The position numbers were made by a program, and so were the translations under genes. Shown in pieces: positions 1 through 6,500 of a stretch of 25,171 bases of DNA. Numbering within the stretch: position 1 is the stretch's first letter; each line of letters begins with the position of its first letter. The stretch is from Spirochaetota bacterium. Its GTDB lineage: Bacteria; Spirochaetota; Spirochaetia; DSM-27196; PWMO01. The stretch spans positions 1-25,171 of the forward strand of contig JAAAOR010000056.1 in assembly GCA_009908735.1 (NCBI GenBank). The letters are read 5' to 3'. The notes beneath the pieces are model-generated. The model saw only the letters and a program-made list of their open reading frames with translations, ran no database searches and was not told the origin of the DNA.

Positions 1-831
1 CGGAATCGTGTTGGCCTGTGCGAGCATCGCCGTACCGGACTGGATCAGGATCTGATTCCTGGTGAAGTCCACGACCTCGCTGGCCATGTTCACGTCGCGG
101 ATCTGTGACTCGGCCGCCTGCAGGTTCTCCGCCGCGATATCGATGCCCTGAGTGGCCATCTCGAGACGGTTCTGATAGGCGCCGAGGTCAGCGCGCTGCT
201 TGTTGACGGCCTTCAGTGCCTCGTCAACGATTCCGATAGCCCGGTTCGCGTTATCGGGGGACGAGAGGGACAGAATTCCATTGTCCGCTCCCCGCACGCC
301 GAGGGCTTGGGCAGTCATGGTGCCGATGTAGGCGCGTTCGCGCTGGTCCATGTTGGCACCGATGTGGAAATACATCGACGCTGTCACGACGTTTTCACCG
401 GTGTCCTGTGCGAACCGTCCGGTGAGCAGGTTCATGCCGTTGAACTGCGCGTGCGACGCGATGCGGTCGACTTCGTCCACGAGCTGCGAAATCTCGACCT
501 GGATCTGCATTCGGTCTTCGGCAGAGTAGATACCGTTCGCAGACTGGACGGCCAGCTCGCGGATGCGGTGCATGATGTCCTGGGTTTCCTGAAGGTAGCC
601 TTCGGTGGCCTGAATGAAGGAGACGCCGTTCGACGCATTGCGGGACGCCTGGTTCAGACCGCGGATCTGGCTTCGCATCTTCTCCGATACCGCGAGACCG
701 GCCGGATCGTCGCCGGCGCGGTTAATGCGCAGACCGGAGCTCAGTTTCTCGATGTTGCCCTGAACACGGCCGGTTACCGTGCCGCGCACACGTTCCGCGA
801 ACATGGCGCTCAAGTTGTGATTAATAATCAT
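1..831 (-). CDS. flaB: Flagellin FlaB, core filament protein (3' end cut off by window edge)
   Basis: This is the structural protein of the spirochaete periplasmic flagellar filament core. The 277 residues visible begin [11 protein letters not shown] and contain the conserved flagellin N-terminal helices ([19 protein letters not shown], then [11 protein letters not shown]) and the C-terminal helices ([15 protein letters not shown], then [14 protein letters not shown]). Only about ten residues are missing at the C-terminus. The central part is short, as in spirochaete FlaB, which lacks the variable D2/D3 domains of enteric flagellins. There is no signal peptide, consistent with export through the flagellar type III apparatus. 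The ATG at 831 is preceded by GGAGG at 841-845 with 9 bases spacing. The leader is highly structured (separate entries). The family assignment is very secure; which FlaB paralogue it is cannot be told. Confidence 0.97.
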   Translation of the reverse strand, partial: MIINHNLSAMFAERVRGTVTGRVQGNIEKLSSGLRINRAGDDPAGLAVSEKMRSQIRGLNQASRNASNGVSFIQATEGYLQETQDIMHRIRELAVQSANGIYSAEDRMQIQVEISQLVDEVDRIASHAQFNGMNLLTGRFAQDTGENVVTASMYFHIGANMDQRERAYIGTMTAQALGVRGADNGILSLSSPDNANRAIGIVDEALKAVNKQRADLGAYQNRLEMATQGIDIAAENLQAAESQIRDVNMASEVVDFTRNQILIQSGTAMLAQANTIP

Positions 832-835
832 GTAG

Positions 836-853
836 CTTTTCCTCCGTGAAAAG
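836..853 (-). promoter_or_regulatory. Hairpin enclosing the flaB Shine-Dalgarno sequence, GGA in loop
   Basis: On the minus strand CTTTTC-ACGGAG-GAAAAG is a perfect 6-bp stem whose 6-base loop carries GGA, and the flaB ribosome binding site GGAGG lies across the loop and stem. CsrA binds GGA in hairpin loops, often over a Shine-Dalgarno sequence. In Borrelia and in Bacillus hag, CsrA is known to repress flagellin translation this way. The hairpin is seen directly; the CsrA role is inferred. Confidence 0.6.
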
Positions 854-859
854 TCATAG

Positions 860-895
860 GCCCGTCAACGACGGGCGCCGGGCATCCGTGCCCGG
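860..895 (-). promoter_or_regulatory. Two tandem hairpins in the flaB leader, upstream one with GGA loop
   Basis: The upstream hairpin (878-895) reads CCGGGCA-CGGA-TGCCCGG on the minus strand: a 7-bp perfect stem with a 4-base loop holding GGA. The second (860-876) reads GCCCGTC-GTT-GACGGGC, a 7-bp stem with a 3-base loop. The first loop has the hallmark of a high-affinity CsrA site. Its CACGGA core is repeated in the Shine-Dalgarno hairpin, and the two GGA motifs are about 42 bases apart, which could allow one CsrA dimer to bridge them. No U-tract follows, so these are not terminators. Confidence 0.6.
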
Positions 896-1022
896 GTATG
901 GACGTCTGCTTTTTTTCTGCCGCCTCCTCTAAAGCTCAGATCTCATACTCCGATACTCAGAGTAAGGGAGAACATACCTTGAAGCGGTGCAGGCCGATTC
1001 CAGGAGATCTCCCTAATCATAA

Positions 1023-1050
1023 GCATCGACCCCCCGGTCTTTAAGCTTTA
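1023..1050 (-). promoter_or_regulatory. Possible sigma-28 (FliA) type promoter of flaB
   Basis: On the minus strand TAAAGCTT (1043-1050) is followed after 12 bases by GTCGATGC (1023-1030). The flagellar sigma-28 consensus is roughly TAAAGTTT-N11-GCCGATAA, so the -35 part fits 7 of 8 and the -10 part keeps the CGAT core. It would give a leader of about 180 bases ahead of flaB. The spacing is one base longer than usual, so this is a moderate call. Confidence 0.4.
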
Positions 1051-1098
1051 GCGGGTTTTCGAACAAATCGGTGGAAATGTCGTGCGGATGTCTGCTGC

Positions 1099-2241
1099 TC
1101 AGGAAGACTGCAGGCGGTCCATGTACTCGCGCGCGACAGGATCCTCGGGTTCGAGATCGAGCACGGAGTGGAAGAAGCCTTCGGCCTCCTCGACCTTTCC
1201 CTGTTTGAGAGCAAGGATGCCCAGGTTGGACATGATCTTGGTATTGGTGGGCTCTTTGCCGAGGGCCTCTTCGAGCCGCCGCCTGCTCTCCTGGTACTCG
1301 CCGAGTTCCATGTGGCAAATCGCCAGCTCGTTGAGAGTGTCGGGATGGTCCGACCCGTGCTCTTCGGCCTTCAAGAATGCCTCGCGGGCCTCCTCGTACA
1401 TCTCGAGTCGCCGGTACGCCCAACCGAGCAGAAACCAGGCATTCCAGACATCGGGGTGCGACTCGAGAAACTGCTTCGCTTTGCGAATGCCTTCCTCTTC
1501 GTTGCCCATGCGGATAAAGTCATAGGCTTCCTTGAAGAGGGTATCGAGAAGGTTTTGTGAGTCGATCTCGTTCATTATGGAACGAGCTTCGCTTATCTTC
1601 TCTTCGTCTTCGCCGGATTTCGTGTAGCTCTCCAGGTGGAAACGCGCACGGTCGTAGTTTCGCCGTTTCAGGTAAAAGTGGGCCGCGTTCAAATGGGCCT
1701 CCGGCAAGATCTCGTCCTTTTCGAACAGCCCGTTGTACGTTTCGAGCGCCGTATCCTCGTACCGGCGCGCGCTGTCGTCATCTCCCCGCGACTCCGCGGC
1801 GTCCGCGCGTTGCTCGTAGAGCAGGGCAAGGTTGAGCTCCACCCGGCTATCTTCGGGCAGAAGGCCGCCGAGGGCGCGGAAGATCTCCTCGGCCACGTCG
1901 AAGTCTTTGTTCTTGGCCTTGAACACGCCGGTCTCGGTAAGCTCTTCGACAATGTCCGGCCGCGCTTCGAGCACGAAACGGCGGTAGTAATCGGCGTGCT
2001 CGTGATCCGGCTCGTAGGCGAGTATCTTGAGCATGGCCGCAATGATTTGCTCCCAGCTGAGGTCCGAGGGATCCCATCGATCTGCGGTGCCGGTGGCAGC
2101 CTCGACGGGGAGCATGATTTCCGGATCGATCTCGAGCCCCCCCACCTGCCGTTCCAGTGATTCCGGCACGGCAATGTAGATGATATTTGCAAGAGGATTG
2201 CTTCCGTCCGCGGGTGAGGATGGATTGTCTTGATTGTTCAT
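1099..2241 (-). CDS. Tetratricopeptide-repeat protein
   Basis: This is a 380-residue soluble protein with no signal peptide or membrane segment. The C-terminal part (about residues 262-375) holds three consecutive clear TPR units (WFLLGWAYRRLEMYEEAREAF, then LNELAICHMELGEYQESRRRL, then MSNLGILALKQGKVEEAEGFF with the residues around them). Weaker TPR-like helices lie between about 110 and 215. The first 85 residues are non-repetitive and acidic. TPR arrays act as protein-protein scaffolds. The start codon overlaps the stop of the PilZ gene by four bases (ATGA), so the two are almost certainly translationally coupled and may act together in c-di-GMP output; that functional link is inference. 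Partner and pathway are unknown. Confidence 0.85.
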   Translation of the reverse strand: MNNQDNPSSPADGSNPLANIIYIAVPESLERQVGGLEIDPEIMLPVEAATGTADRWDPSDLSWEQIIAAMLKILAYEPDHEHADYYRRFVLEARPDIVEELTETGVFKAKNKDFDVAEEIFRALGGLLPEDSRVELNLALLYEQRADAAESRGDDDSARRYEDTALETYNGLFEKDEILPEAHLNAAHFYLKRRNYDRARFHLESYTKSGEDEEKISEARSIMNEIDSQNLLDTLFKEAYDFIRMGNEEEGIRKAKQFLESHPDVWNAWFLLGWAYRRLEMYEEAREAFLKAEEHGSDHPDTLNELAICHMELGEYQESRRRLEEALGKEPTNTKIMSNLGILALKQGKVEEAEGFFHSVLDLEPEDPVAREYMDRLQSS

Positions 2242-3098
2242 GATGTTTCTTGTCCGTCTTGGCTCTGGTCCTGGCCTTCCTGGTTTCTAAGCGATCGTGA
2301 TTTACTCGAGTTCAGGAAGCCCGAGACCATGAGCTTGTACTTCATCGGGATCGTCTCGATGTCGAACTGCAGAGCGAGAGCTGCAATGTCGCTGCGTCCT
2401 TCAACGGCCTCGAAGCGAACGACAGTCGCCGGTACGTCTATCTCTTCGTTGGTTTCGGTCATCGTCAGTCGCAGGTTTGCCTGCTTGTTTACGAGGAACT
2501 TTGCAAGACCGAGGATCACGACCTTCGCGCCGCCGAATGAAACGTCCCGTAGAATGCACCTCCGTGGAACGCCGTCAATGTAGACCAGCGCGTCTTTGTG
2601 ATTTACTCCCATGGCGCGGGCACTATCCGCGGTAACCGGTATGCGCTCCTCTTTGCGCTTCGCAGAGGCGGCGTTTGCCTCGATCAATCTGCCGAGGATC
2701 TCGATCAAATCGTCCGGCGGTCGCTGCGTGTAGGTGAGCGTAAGAAAGTAAAGCTCGGGTTTTTCCTCTCCGTACGGGGTGTATCCGGAGATCTTGGCTC
2801 CCACGAAGAAGGAGATCGGATCTGCCTTGTCTCGCTGCAAGAAGCTCATACGAAGTGACACCACGCTGTTCGACTTTTTGATCGCCTCCGAAAGTGAGGT
2901 TTGCATGTTGGCAACGATCTTTGCGCCCGTCATGGAGGCCGAGTACACCACAATCGGCCACTGGTACCCCGTGCACTTGAGATATACCTGCTTCGGATTG
3001 AGAAGAGTAGCTTTTATCACGTCCTTTGTGAACGTAACGTCGACGCTCGAATACTGCTGATAGTATCGGGTGATTTGCTGGCTGGTGCTGATCGCCAT
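2238..3098 (-). CDS. PilZ-domain cyclic-di-GMP receptor protein (PlzA-like)
   Basis: This 286-residue protein probably binds cyclic di-GMP. The C-terminal PilZ domain has both halves of the binding signature: RKEER at 148-152 (RxxxR) and DVSFGG at 185-190 (DxSxxG). The first 140 residues form a separate domain resembling the N-terminal PilZN-type domain of spirochaete PlzA proteins. Its tail (residues 265-286) is hydrophilic and rich in Gln, Ser and Asp. It is the first gene of a two-gene unit with the TPR protein. The upstream promoter puts the predicted transcript start only about ten bases before the ATG, and there is little Shine-Dalgarno sequence. In spirochaetes PilZ proteins affect motility and host or environment adaptation; here the role is inferred from the family only. 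Confidence 0.88.
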   Translation of the reverse strand: MAISTSQQITRYYQQYSSVDVTFTKDVIKATLLNPKQVYLKCTGYQWPIVVYSASMTGAKIVANMQTSLSEAIKKSNSVVSLRMSFLQRDKADPISFFVGAKISGYTPYGEEKPELYFLTLTYTQRPPDDLIEILGRLIEANAASAKRKEERIPVTADSARAMGVNHKDALVYIDGVPRRCILRDVSFGGAKVVILGLAKFLVNKQANLRLTMTETNEEIDVPATVVRFEAVEGRSDIAALALQFDIETIPMKYKLMVSGFLNSSKSRSLRNQEGQDQSQDGQETS

Positions 3099-3113
3099 GG
3101 GCTCGTGACCAGA

Positions 3114-3143
3114 ATACTACGGCACCGCTCAGAGCGGTGTCAA
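3114..3143 (-). promoter_or_regulatory. Sigma-70 type promoter of the pilZ-TPR unit
   Basis: On the minus strand TTGACA (3138-3143) and TAGTAT (3114-3119) are separated by 18 bases, immediately upstream of the PilZ gene. The -35 box is a perfect match. It lies just after the zapA stop codon (3150-3152), so the PilZ unit can be transcribed apart from the infC unit. Confidence 0.6.
3123..3139 (-). promoter_or_regulatory. 17-bp perfect palindrome inside the pilZ promoter spacer
   Basis: CACCGCTC-A-GAGCGGTG is an 8-1-8 inverted repeat filling the spacer between the -35 and -10 boxes and touching the -35 box. The position suggests a repressor or activator operator. The one-base centre is too tight for a good RNA hairpin and no T-run follows, which argues against a terminator for the upstream infC-zapA unit. 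The binding factor is unknown. Confidence 0.5.
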
Positions 3144-3149
3144 CACAGC

Positions 3150-3449
3150 CTAGTCCTCGAGTGAGGAATCAAGTGTGTGAATAAGGTTGTCGGCGATTGC
3201 CTCTATCTGTTCGGCTTCGCCGTTGTCTTGGGGGGAGGCTGCATCTCCGGCGGAGTCATCGCGCGTCTTGAACACTTCATCCACCGAGAGCAGGCCGGCA
3301 AGTATGGCGATTTTCAGGGGATCCGACGTCGAGACGGAGCCCTCTATTTCCTGGACCTTGGTGCGATAGTAGTCGACTATGTCGCGTAGTCGTCCCGGGT
3401 CCTCGTCAGCGTGTATAGTAAAGGACGTCCCGAGCATTTCGATACGCAT
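3150..3449 (-). CDS. zapA: Cell-division protein ZapA
   Basis: ZapA binds FtsZ in the cytoplasm and promotes bundling of its protofilaments at the division ring. The 99-residue length suits the family. The N-terminal beta strand region (MRIEMLGTSFTI) is followed by a helix with DPGRLRDIVDYYRTKVQEIE and the conserved segment DPLKIAILAGLLSVDEVFK. The C-terminal third is an acidic, probably helical tail, less conserved than usual. The ATG lies three bases after the stop of the coiled-coil gene, and no separate ribosome binding site stands out, so it is probably translationally coupled to it. ZapA next to the infC-rpmI-rplT cluster is a known neighbourhood in several phyla. Confidence 0.85.
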   Translation of the reverse strand: MRIEMLGTSFTIHADEDPGRLRDIVDYYRTKVQEIEGSVSTSDPLKIAILAGLLSVDEVFKTRDDSAGDAASPQDNGEAEQIEAIADNLIHTLDSSLED

Positions 3450-3452
3450 GAA

Positions 3453-3887
3453 TCAGAAAATGTCCAGCTCTCCCCGATCTTCAGAGCTTTCCTGCTCTCC
3501 CGATTCCTCACTGGGGCGAGCCTCCGATTCTTCACCGGAGCGAGCCTCCTCTGTGGAGATCTCGGGGGAGGCTTCGGGTATCGTTTCCGATGAAGCATTC
3601 GGCGCGTCCTCAGCCAACTCTGCCCCCGCATCGGTGTCGCGGGGCGCAGAGTCAAGCACGTTGTCTTCGAGCTGATCAAGTTGATCCAGCGCGGAAAGGA
3701 TGCCTTTCTCGATTTCGGATTGGTCTTGTTTGAAATCGGATATTTTTGTCTCGAGCTCGCCAATTCGCTGCTCGTAACTCTCGAGCTTTTCCTTCAAGAC
3801 CGAATTTTCGTGCTTCAGATCCGCTATGCGCGAGACGGCGGTGTGAACCTTCTTCTCGAGCGTTCGAATCTGCTCGAGTGTGATCAT
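3453..3887 (-). CDS. Coiled-coil protein of unknown function, ZapA neighbour
   Basis: This is a 144-residue cytoplasmic protein. Residues 1-75 form a strong heptad-rich coiled coil (for example [20 protein letters not shown]). The rest is a low-complexity acidic region rich in Glu, Ser, Ala and Pro with two near-repeats of the type [20 protein letters not shown]. It overlaps the rplT stop codon by four bases (ATGA) and runs into zapA after three bases. The coiled coil and the position before zapA suggest a ZapB-like or other division-related partner, but ZapB is smaller (about 80 residues) and has no such acidic tail. No family is recognised with confidence. Confidence 0.75.
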   Translation of the reverse strand: MITLEQIRTLEKKVHTAVSRIADLKHENSVLKEKLESYEQRIGELETKISDFKQDQSEIEKGILSALDQLDQLEDNVLDSAPRDTDAGAELAEDAPNASSETIPEASPEISTEEARSGEESEARPSEESGEQESSEDRGELDIF

Positions 3888-4243
3888 ACGTTGGCTTTCT
3901 TCTTCGCCGTATCAACGAGCTGCTTGAAAGCAGACGGATCCTCGATCGCCATGTTCGACAGCGCCTTGCGGTTTACCTGGATATCGGCCTTATTGAGCCC
4001 CTCGATGAAGCGGGAGTACGACATCCCCTCCGCCCGGCATGCCGCCGAAATGCGTGTGACCCAGAGTCTGCGGAAATCTCGCTTCCGGGTCCTGCGATCG
4101 CGATAGGCATACTGCAGGGACTTCGCGACGGCATCCTTTGCCGTACGATGGAGCTTGCTGCGACGCCCCCAGTATCCCTTTGCCTGTTTGAGAATCTTGT
4201 TTCGTCTGTCTTTGCGTCGTGTTCCGTCTACTGCGCGTGGCAT
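3884..4243 (-). CDS. rplT: 50S ribosomal protein L20
   Basis: L20 is an early-assembly large-subunit protein binding 23S rRNA. The 119-residue sequence is typical: a very basic extended N-terminal helix ([20 protein letters not shown]), followed by the globular part with [20 protein letters not shown] and [16 protein letters not shown]. It follows rpmI after 33 bases, with AGGAG ahead of the ATG. Its last bases overlap the coiled-coil gene, tying ribosomal and division genes into one transcript. In several bacteria L20 represses its own infC-rpmI-rplT operon; no leader structure for this was identified here. Confidence 0.98.
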   Translation of the reverse strand: MPRAVDGTRRKDRRNKILKQAKGYWGRRSKLHRTAKDAVAKSLQYAYRDRRTRKRDFRRLWVTRISAACRAEGMSYSRFIEGLNKADIQVNRKALSNMAIEDPSAFKQLVDTAKKKANV

Positions 4244-4276
4244 ATTTCGTGGCTCCTGTTTCTGTCTCTCTGCGGT

Positions 4277-4474
4277 CTAACTGTACGGAATGAGCTTCTT
4301 TGCTCGCTTTGCCTCTTCTGGGCTGAGGATCGCCGTTTTGCGCAGATTCCGCTTTCGCTTACGCGACTTCTTGGTAAGAATGTGACGGAGGCCCTGTTTC
4401 TTATACTTTACCTTGCCCGTAGGCGTTACCCGAAAACGCTTGGCGGCGCTTCTGCGTGTCTTCATCTTCGGCAT
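4277..4474 (-). CDS. rpmI: 50S ribosomal protein L35
   Basis: This is a 65-residue, highly basic large-subunit protein of the usual length. It begins [17 protein letters not shown] and has the family motif [21 protein letters not shown], ending near IPYS. A clean AGGAG lies seven bases before the ATG. It sits between infC (34 bases upstream) and rplT in the classic order. Confidence 0.98.
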   Translation of the reverse strand: MPKMKTRRSAAKRFRVTPTGKVKYKKQGLRHILTKKSRKRKRNLRKTAILSPEEAKRAKKLIPYS

Positions 4475-4508
4475 GCCGTATCTCCTAATTTGTTTTGGAA
4501 CGTGCGTG

Positions 4509-5030
4509 TCACTTCTTCGCCGAGGCAGGGCTGAGGATCATCGACATGAATCGCCCCTCCATGGCGGGCGATCGGTCGAGGTGATAGGCGTCCCCCAGCT
4601 TCTCCCTTACCCGCTCGAGAACCTGACGGCCGATCTCAGTGTGGGCCATTTCCCGTCCACGGAATCGCACCGTTACCTTCACCTTAAAACCCTCGTCGAG
4701 GAACTCACGAATATGCTTGGTCTTGAACTCGAGATCGTGTGACTCGATCTTCGGCTGCATCCGAATCTCTTTCAGCTTGACCAGCTTCTGCTTCTTCTTG
4801 GCGTCGCGATTCTTCTTCTCCTGCTCGAACTTGTACTTCCCGTAATCGAGCAGCTTGCAAACCGGGGGTTGGGCCTGGGGCGCAACTTCCACGAGATCTA
4901 CGCCATTCTCCTGGGCACGCTTTAGTGCCTCGGTGGTTGGGACGATCGCCTGCTCTCCGGTGTCATCGTTGATGAGTCGAACTTCGCGGACGCGAATACC
5001 TTCGTTCGTTCGTAGGTCTTTCGCTGCCAA
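4509..5030 (-). CDS. infC: Translation initiation factor IF-3, TTG start
   Basis: IF-3 binds the 30S subunit, keeps it free of 50S and proofreads start codon choice. The protein has the N-terminal domain ([16 protein letters not shown], then [24 protein letters not shown]), the lysine-rich linker ([13 protein letters not shown]) and the C-terminal domain ([20 protein letters not shown], then [12 protein letters not shown]). The only well-placed start is TTG at 5028-5030, preceded by AGGAGG four bases upstream, giving 173 residues. A longer reading from an ATG at 5240 would run across both divergent promoters and adds no family sequence. A non-AUG start fits the known autoregulation of IF-3, which discriminates against unusual start codons. 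It is the first gene of the unit. Confidence 0.95.
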   Translation of the reverse strand: MAAKDLRTNEGIRVREVRLINDDTGEQAIVPTTEALKRAQENGVDLVEVAPQAQPPVCKLLDYGKYKFEQEKKNRDAKKKQKLVKLKEIRMQPKIESHDLEFKTKHIREFLDEGFKVKVTVRFRGREMAHTEIGRQVLERVREKLGDAYHLDRSPAMEGRFMSMILSPASAKK

Positions 5031-5073
5031 TCTGCCTCCTGCGGACCGTGATCTTCTGCGTATAGAGTGTTGT

Positions 5074-5102
5074 ACTCTATCACCGCGTCGAAAAAAGGTC
5101 AA
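5074..5102 (-). promoter_or_regulatory. Sigma-70 type promoter of the infC operon
   Basis: On the minus strand TTGACC (5097-5102) and TAGAGT (5074-5079) are 17 bases apart, about 45 bases before the infC TTG. A 7-5-7 inverted repeat (5062-5080, ATAGAGT and ACTCTAT arms) overlaps the -10 box and transcript start. The -35 box is only four bases from that of the divergent plus-strand promoter. Confidence 0.6.
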
Positions 5103-5106
5103 ACGG

Positions 5107-5135
5107 TTGTACTTCGTTACCCGAGAAGGTATTGT
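5107..5135 (+). promoter_or_regulatory. Sigma-70 type promoter of the ferritin-like gene unit
   Basis: TTGTAC (5107-5112) and TATTGT (5130-5135) are separated by 17 bases, back to back with the infC promoter. The predicted transcript start is near 5142, about 37 bases before the ATG at 5179. Confidence 0.55.
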
Positions 5136-5146
5136 TCGAGAACAAT
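5131..5146 (+). promoter_or_regulatory. Palindromic operator candidate over the -10 box and transcript start
   Basis: ATTGTTC-GA-GAACAAT is a perfect 7-2-7 inverted repeat overlapping the -10 element of the ferritin-like gene. A protein bound here would block the promoter, so a repressor site is likely. An oxidative-stress or metal regulator would suit the gene, but the sequence does not match a PerR or Fur box that I can name. Confidence 0.5.
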
Positions 5147-5178
5147 CTAGGGCAAGCCCTACGGAGCAGGCGAGGACA

Positions 5179-5628
5179 ATGGACGGGGTAGAACGAGCGC
5201 TCGACAGAGCGCAGCAGTTGGAAGAGGAAAACCTCAACACTTACGACATATACGCGGCGATTACCGACCACATCGGGTTAAAGCGCTTGCTTTCGAGCCT
5301 GATCGAGGACGGCAAGTCTCACCTTCGCGAACTCGGGCAATTTCGTGCCCGCTCCGATGCGCAGGACCTATTCGACAAGACCAAGGCCGGGTCGATCGGT
5401 GCCTTGGAGTCTTCCGAGGTGGAGTACTCATTTGACGCATCGATGGATTACATCGACTTCCTGCGAACTATTTTCGAGCGGGAAGAGGCGCTCGTAACCG
5501 TCTACGATGCCGTCGCCGGCGCCGCCTCCGACAACGACGCCGAATATCTTTTCAAGCGACTGGCCGAGGATGGTCGAAAGCACGCATGGCTTGCCAAAGA
5601 CCGGTACGATCTGGAACAGCTGAAGTGA
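5179..5628 (+). CDS. Ferritin-like / rubrerythrin-like four-helix protein
   Basis: This 149-residue cytoplasmic protein consists of two similar halves. Each has a helix pair with Glu-x5-Tyr followed later by Glu-Asp-Gly-x-x-His (first half EENLNTY and EDGKSH; second half EEALVTVY and EDGRKH). This is the twofold pattern of ferritin-like di-iron bundles, where Glu and His bind the metals. There is no C-terminal rubredoxin domain. The Glu-to-His spacing is wider than the ExxH of typical rubrerythrins, so metal binding is probable rather than certain. The ATG at 5179 is chosen because it lies just downstream of the promoter, and upstream in-frame sequence would overlap infC. A likely role is peroxide or iron handling. 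The downstream membrane protein gene starts about 60 bases later. Confidence 0.7.
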   Translation: MDGVERALDRAQQLEEENLNTYDIYAAITDHIGLKRLLSSLIEDGKSHLRELGQFRARSDAQDLFDKTKAGSIGALESSEVEYSFDASMDYIDFLRTIFEREEALVTVYDAVAGAASDNDAEYLFKRLAEDGRKHAWLAKDRYDLEQLK

Positions 5629-5687
5629 GTCCTCATGTAGACACATGATTGCAACGGGGGCCCTGTAGTGCTACTCTCTCGAAAGCT

Positions 5688-6500
5688 ATGCTCCTGTACC
5701 TCGTACTCTCGGCTCCGCTTTTCGCGTTAATTCTCTGCCTCTTCTACGGGGTCACCCGGCCGGGCCCGTCAGCCGTGATGTTTTTCCACGGCATGCTTTC
5801 CGCGGTACCCTTGTTGGCGCTGTGGTGGGCACTGGGTACGTTCGTGGAGCTTACCTATACACCCGGTGGCTTGTACCTCCAGGAGCTCACCCTGCGTATG
5901 CTACACCCTCTGCTCCCGGGCGTCGGCCTTTTCTTCCTTTTCGAGCGTCGTCTGTGGCGGGAACGGGGTCACGTAGCCGTCATTGCATTGGCAGCCTTTC
6001 TTGCAGGCGTCTACTTCGTACAGTCGCTCGTCGATGTGCTTCGCATCGCGCACCACTACAGTCCGTACGTGGCCTTTCTCCTTCCAACCCTTCGGATCGG
6101 GCTCATCGCAACTGTGCCTGCCCTCATCGGAGCGACATCGCGGGAGCCCCGCCCGGTGCGTCTGCTCCCGGCAGCCGGAATCGTTCTGCTTCCGGCCGCC
6201 TTTGCTGCCGCCGCGCTGCTCGATCATCTGAACTATGCCCCGATCGGATACCTATCTATTGCGCTCGTCGTCGCCCTTGCGTTTCTGCTGCACGCCCTCC
6301 TTATTGGGAGCTACTATCCCCGGCGCACCCAGGCGTTCTCGTGGAATATGGATGCCCGTGACCGGCGAGTCTCCGAAGAGCTCATCCCGGACACGAATGA
6401 GACGGACGCGAGCGGCAGCGACGACGCAACGACCCGAGACGACGGCGCCGGCTCAAGTCCGGTGACGGAAGTATCTGGACACACGGAGCGCGATGCGTAA
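5688..6500 (+). CDS. Multi-pass membrane protein of unknown function
   Basis: This 270-residue protein has about seven hydrophobic segments. The first is right at the N-terminus (LLYLVLSAPLFALILCLFYG), and others lie at roughly 30-55, 70-85, 95-115, 130-150, 160-180 and 190-210. A C-terminal tail of about 55 residues is hydrophilic, acidic and rich in Asp, Thr, Ser and Gly. No family is recognised. An in-frame TTG at 5649 could extend it by 13 residues, but they are hydrophilic and lack a ribosome binding site. The ATG at 5688 begins the first membrane segment and is preferred, although it too has no clear Shine-Dalgarno sequence. It overlaps the following lipoprotein gene by eight bases, so the pair probably forms one functional unit at the cytoplasmic membrane. 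Confidence 0.7.
   Translation: MLLYLVLSAPLFALILCLFYGVTRPGPSAVMFFHGMLSAVPLLALWWALGTFVELTYTPGGLYLQELTLRMLHPLLPGVGLFFLFERRLWRERGHVAVIALAAFLAGVYFVQSLVDVLRIAHHYSPYVAFLLPTLRIGLIATVPALIGATSREPRPVRLLPAAGIVLLPAAFAAAALLDHLNYAPIGYLSIALVVALAFLLHALLIGSYYPRRTQAFSWNMDARDRRVSEELIPDTNETDASGSDDATTRDDGAGSSPVTEVSGHTERDA

Noticed and set aside
307..849. 180-residue open frame on the plus strand
   Set aside because: It is the antisense of flaB, whose frame matches flagellin along its whole length.
5031..5240. N-terminal extension of IF-3 from the ATG at 5240
   Set aside because: It spans the infC promoter and the divergent promoter, lacks family similarity and overlaps the ferritin-like gene start.
5633..5648. 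Hairpin TCATGT-AGAC-ACATGA after the ferritin-like gene
   Set aside because: A short AT-rich stem with no T-run; too weak to call a terminator.
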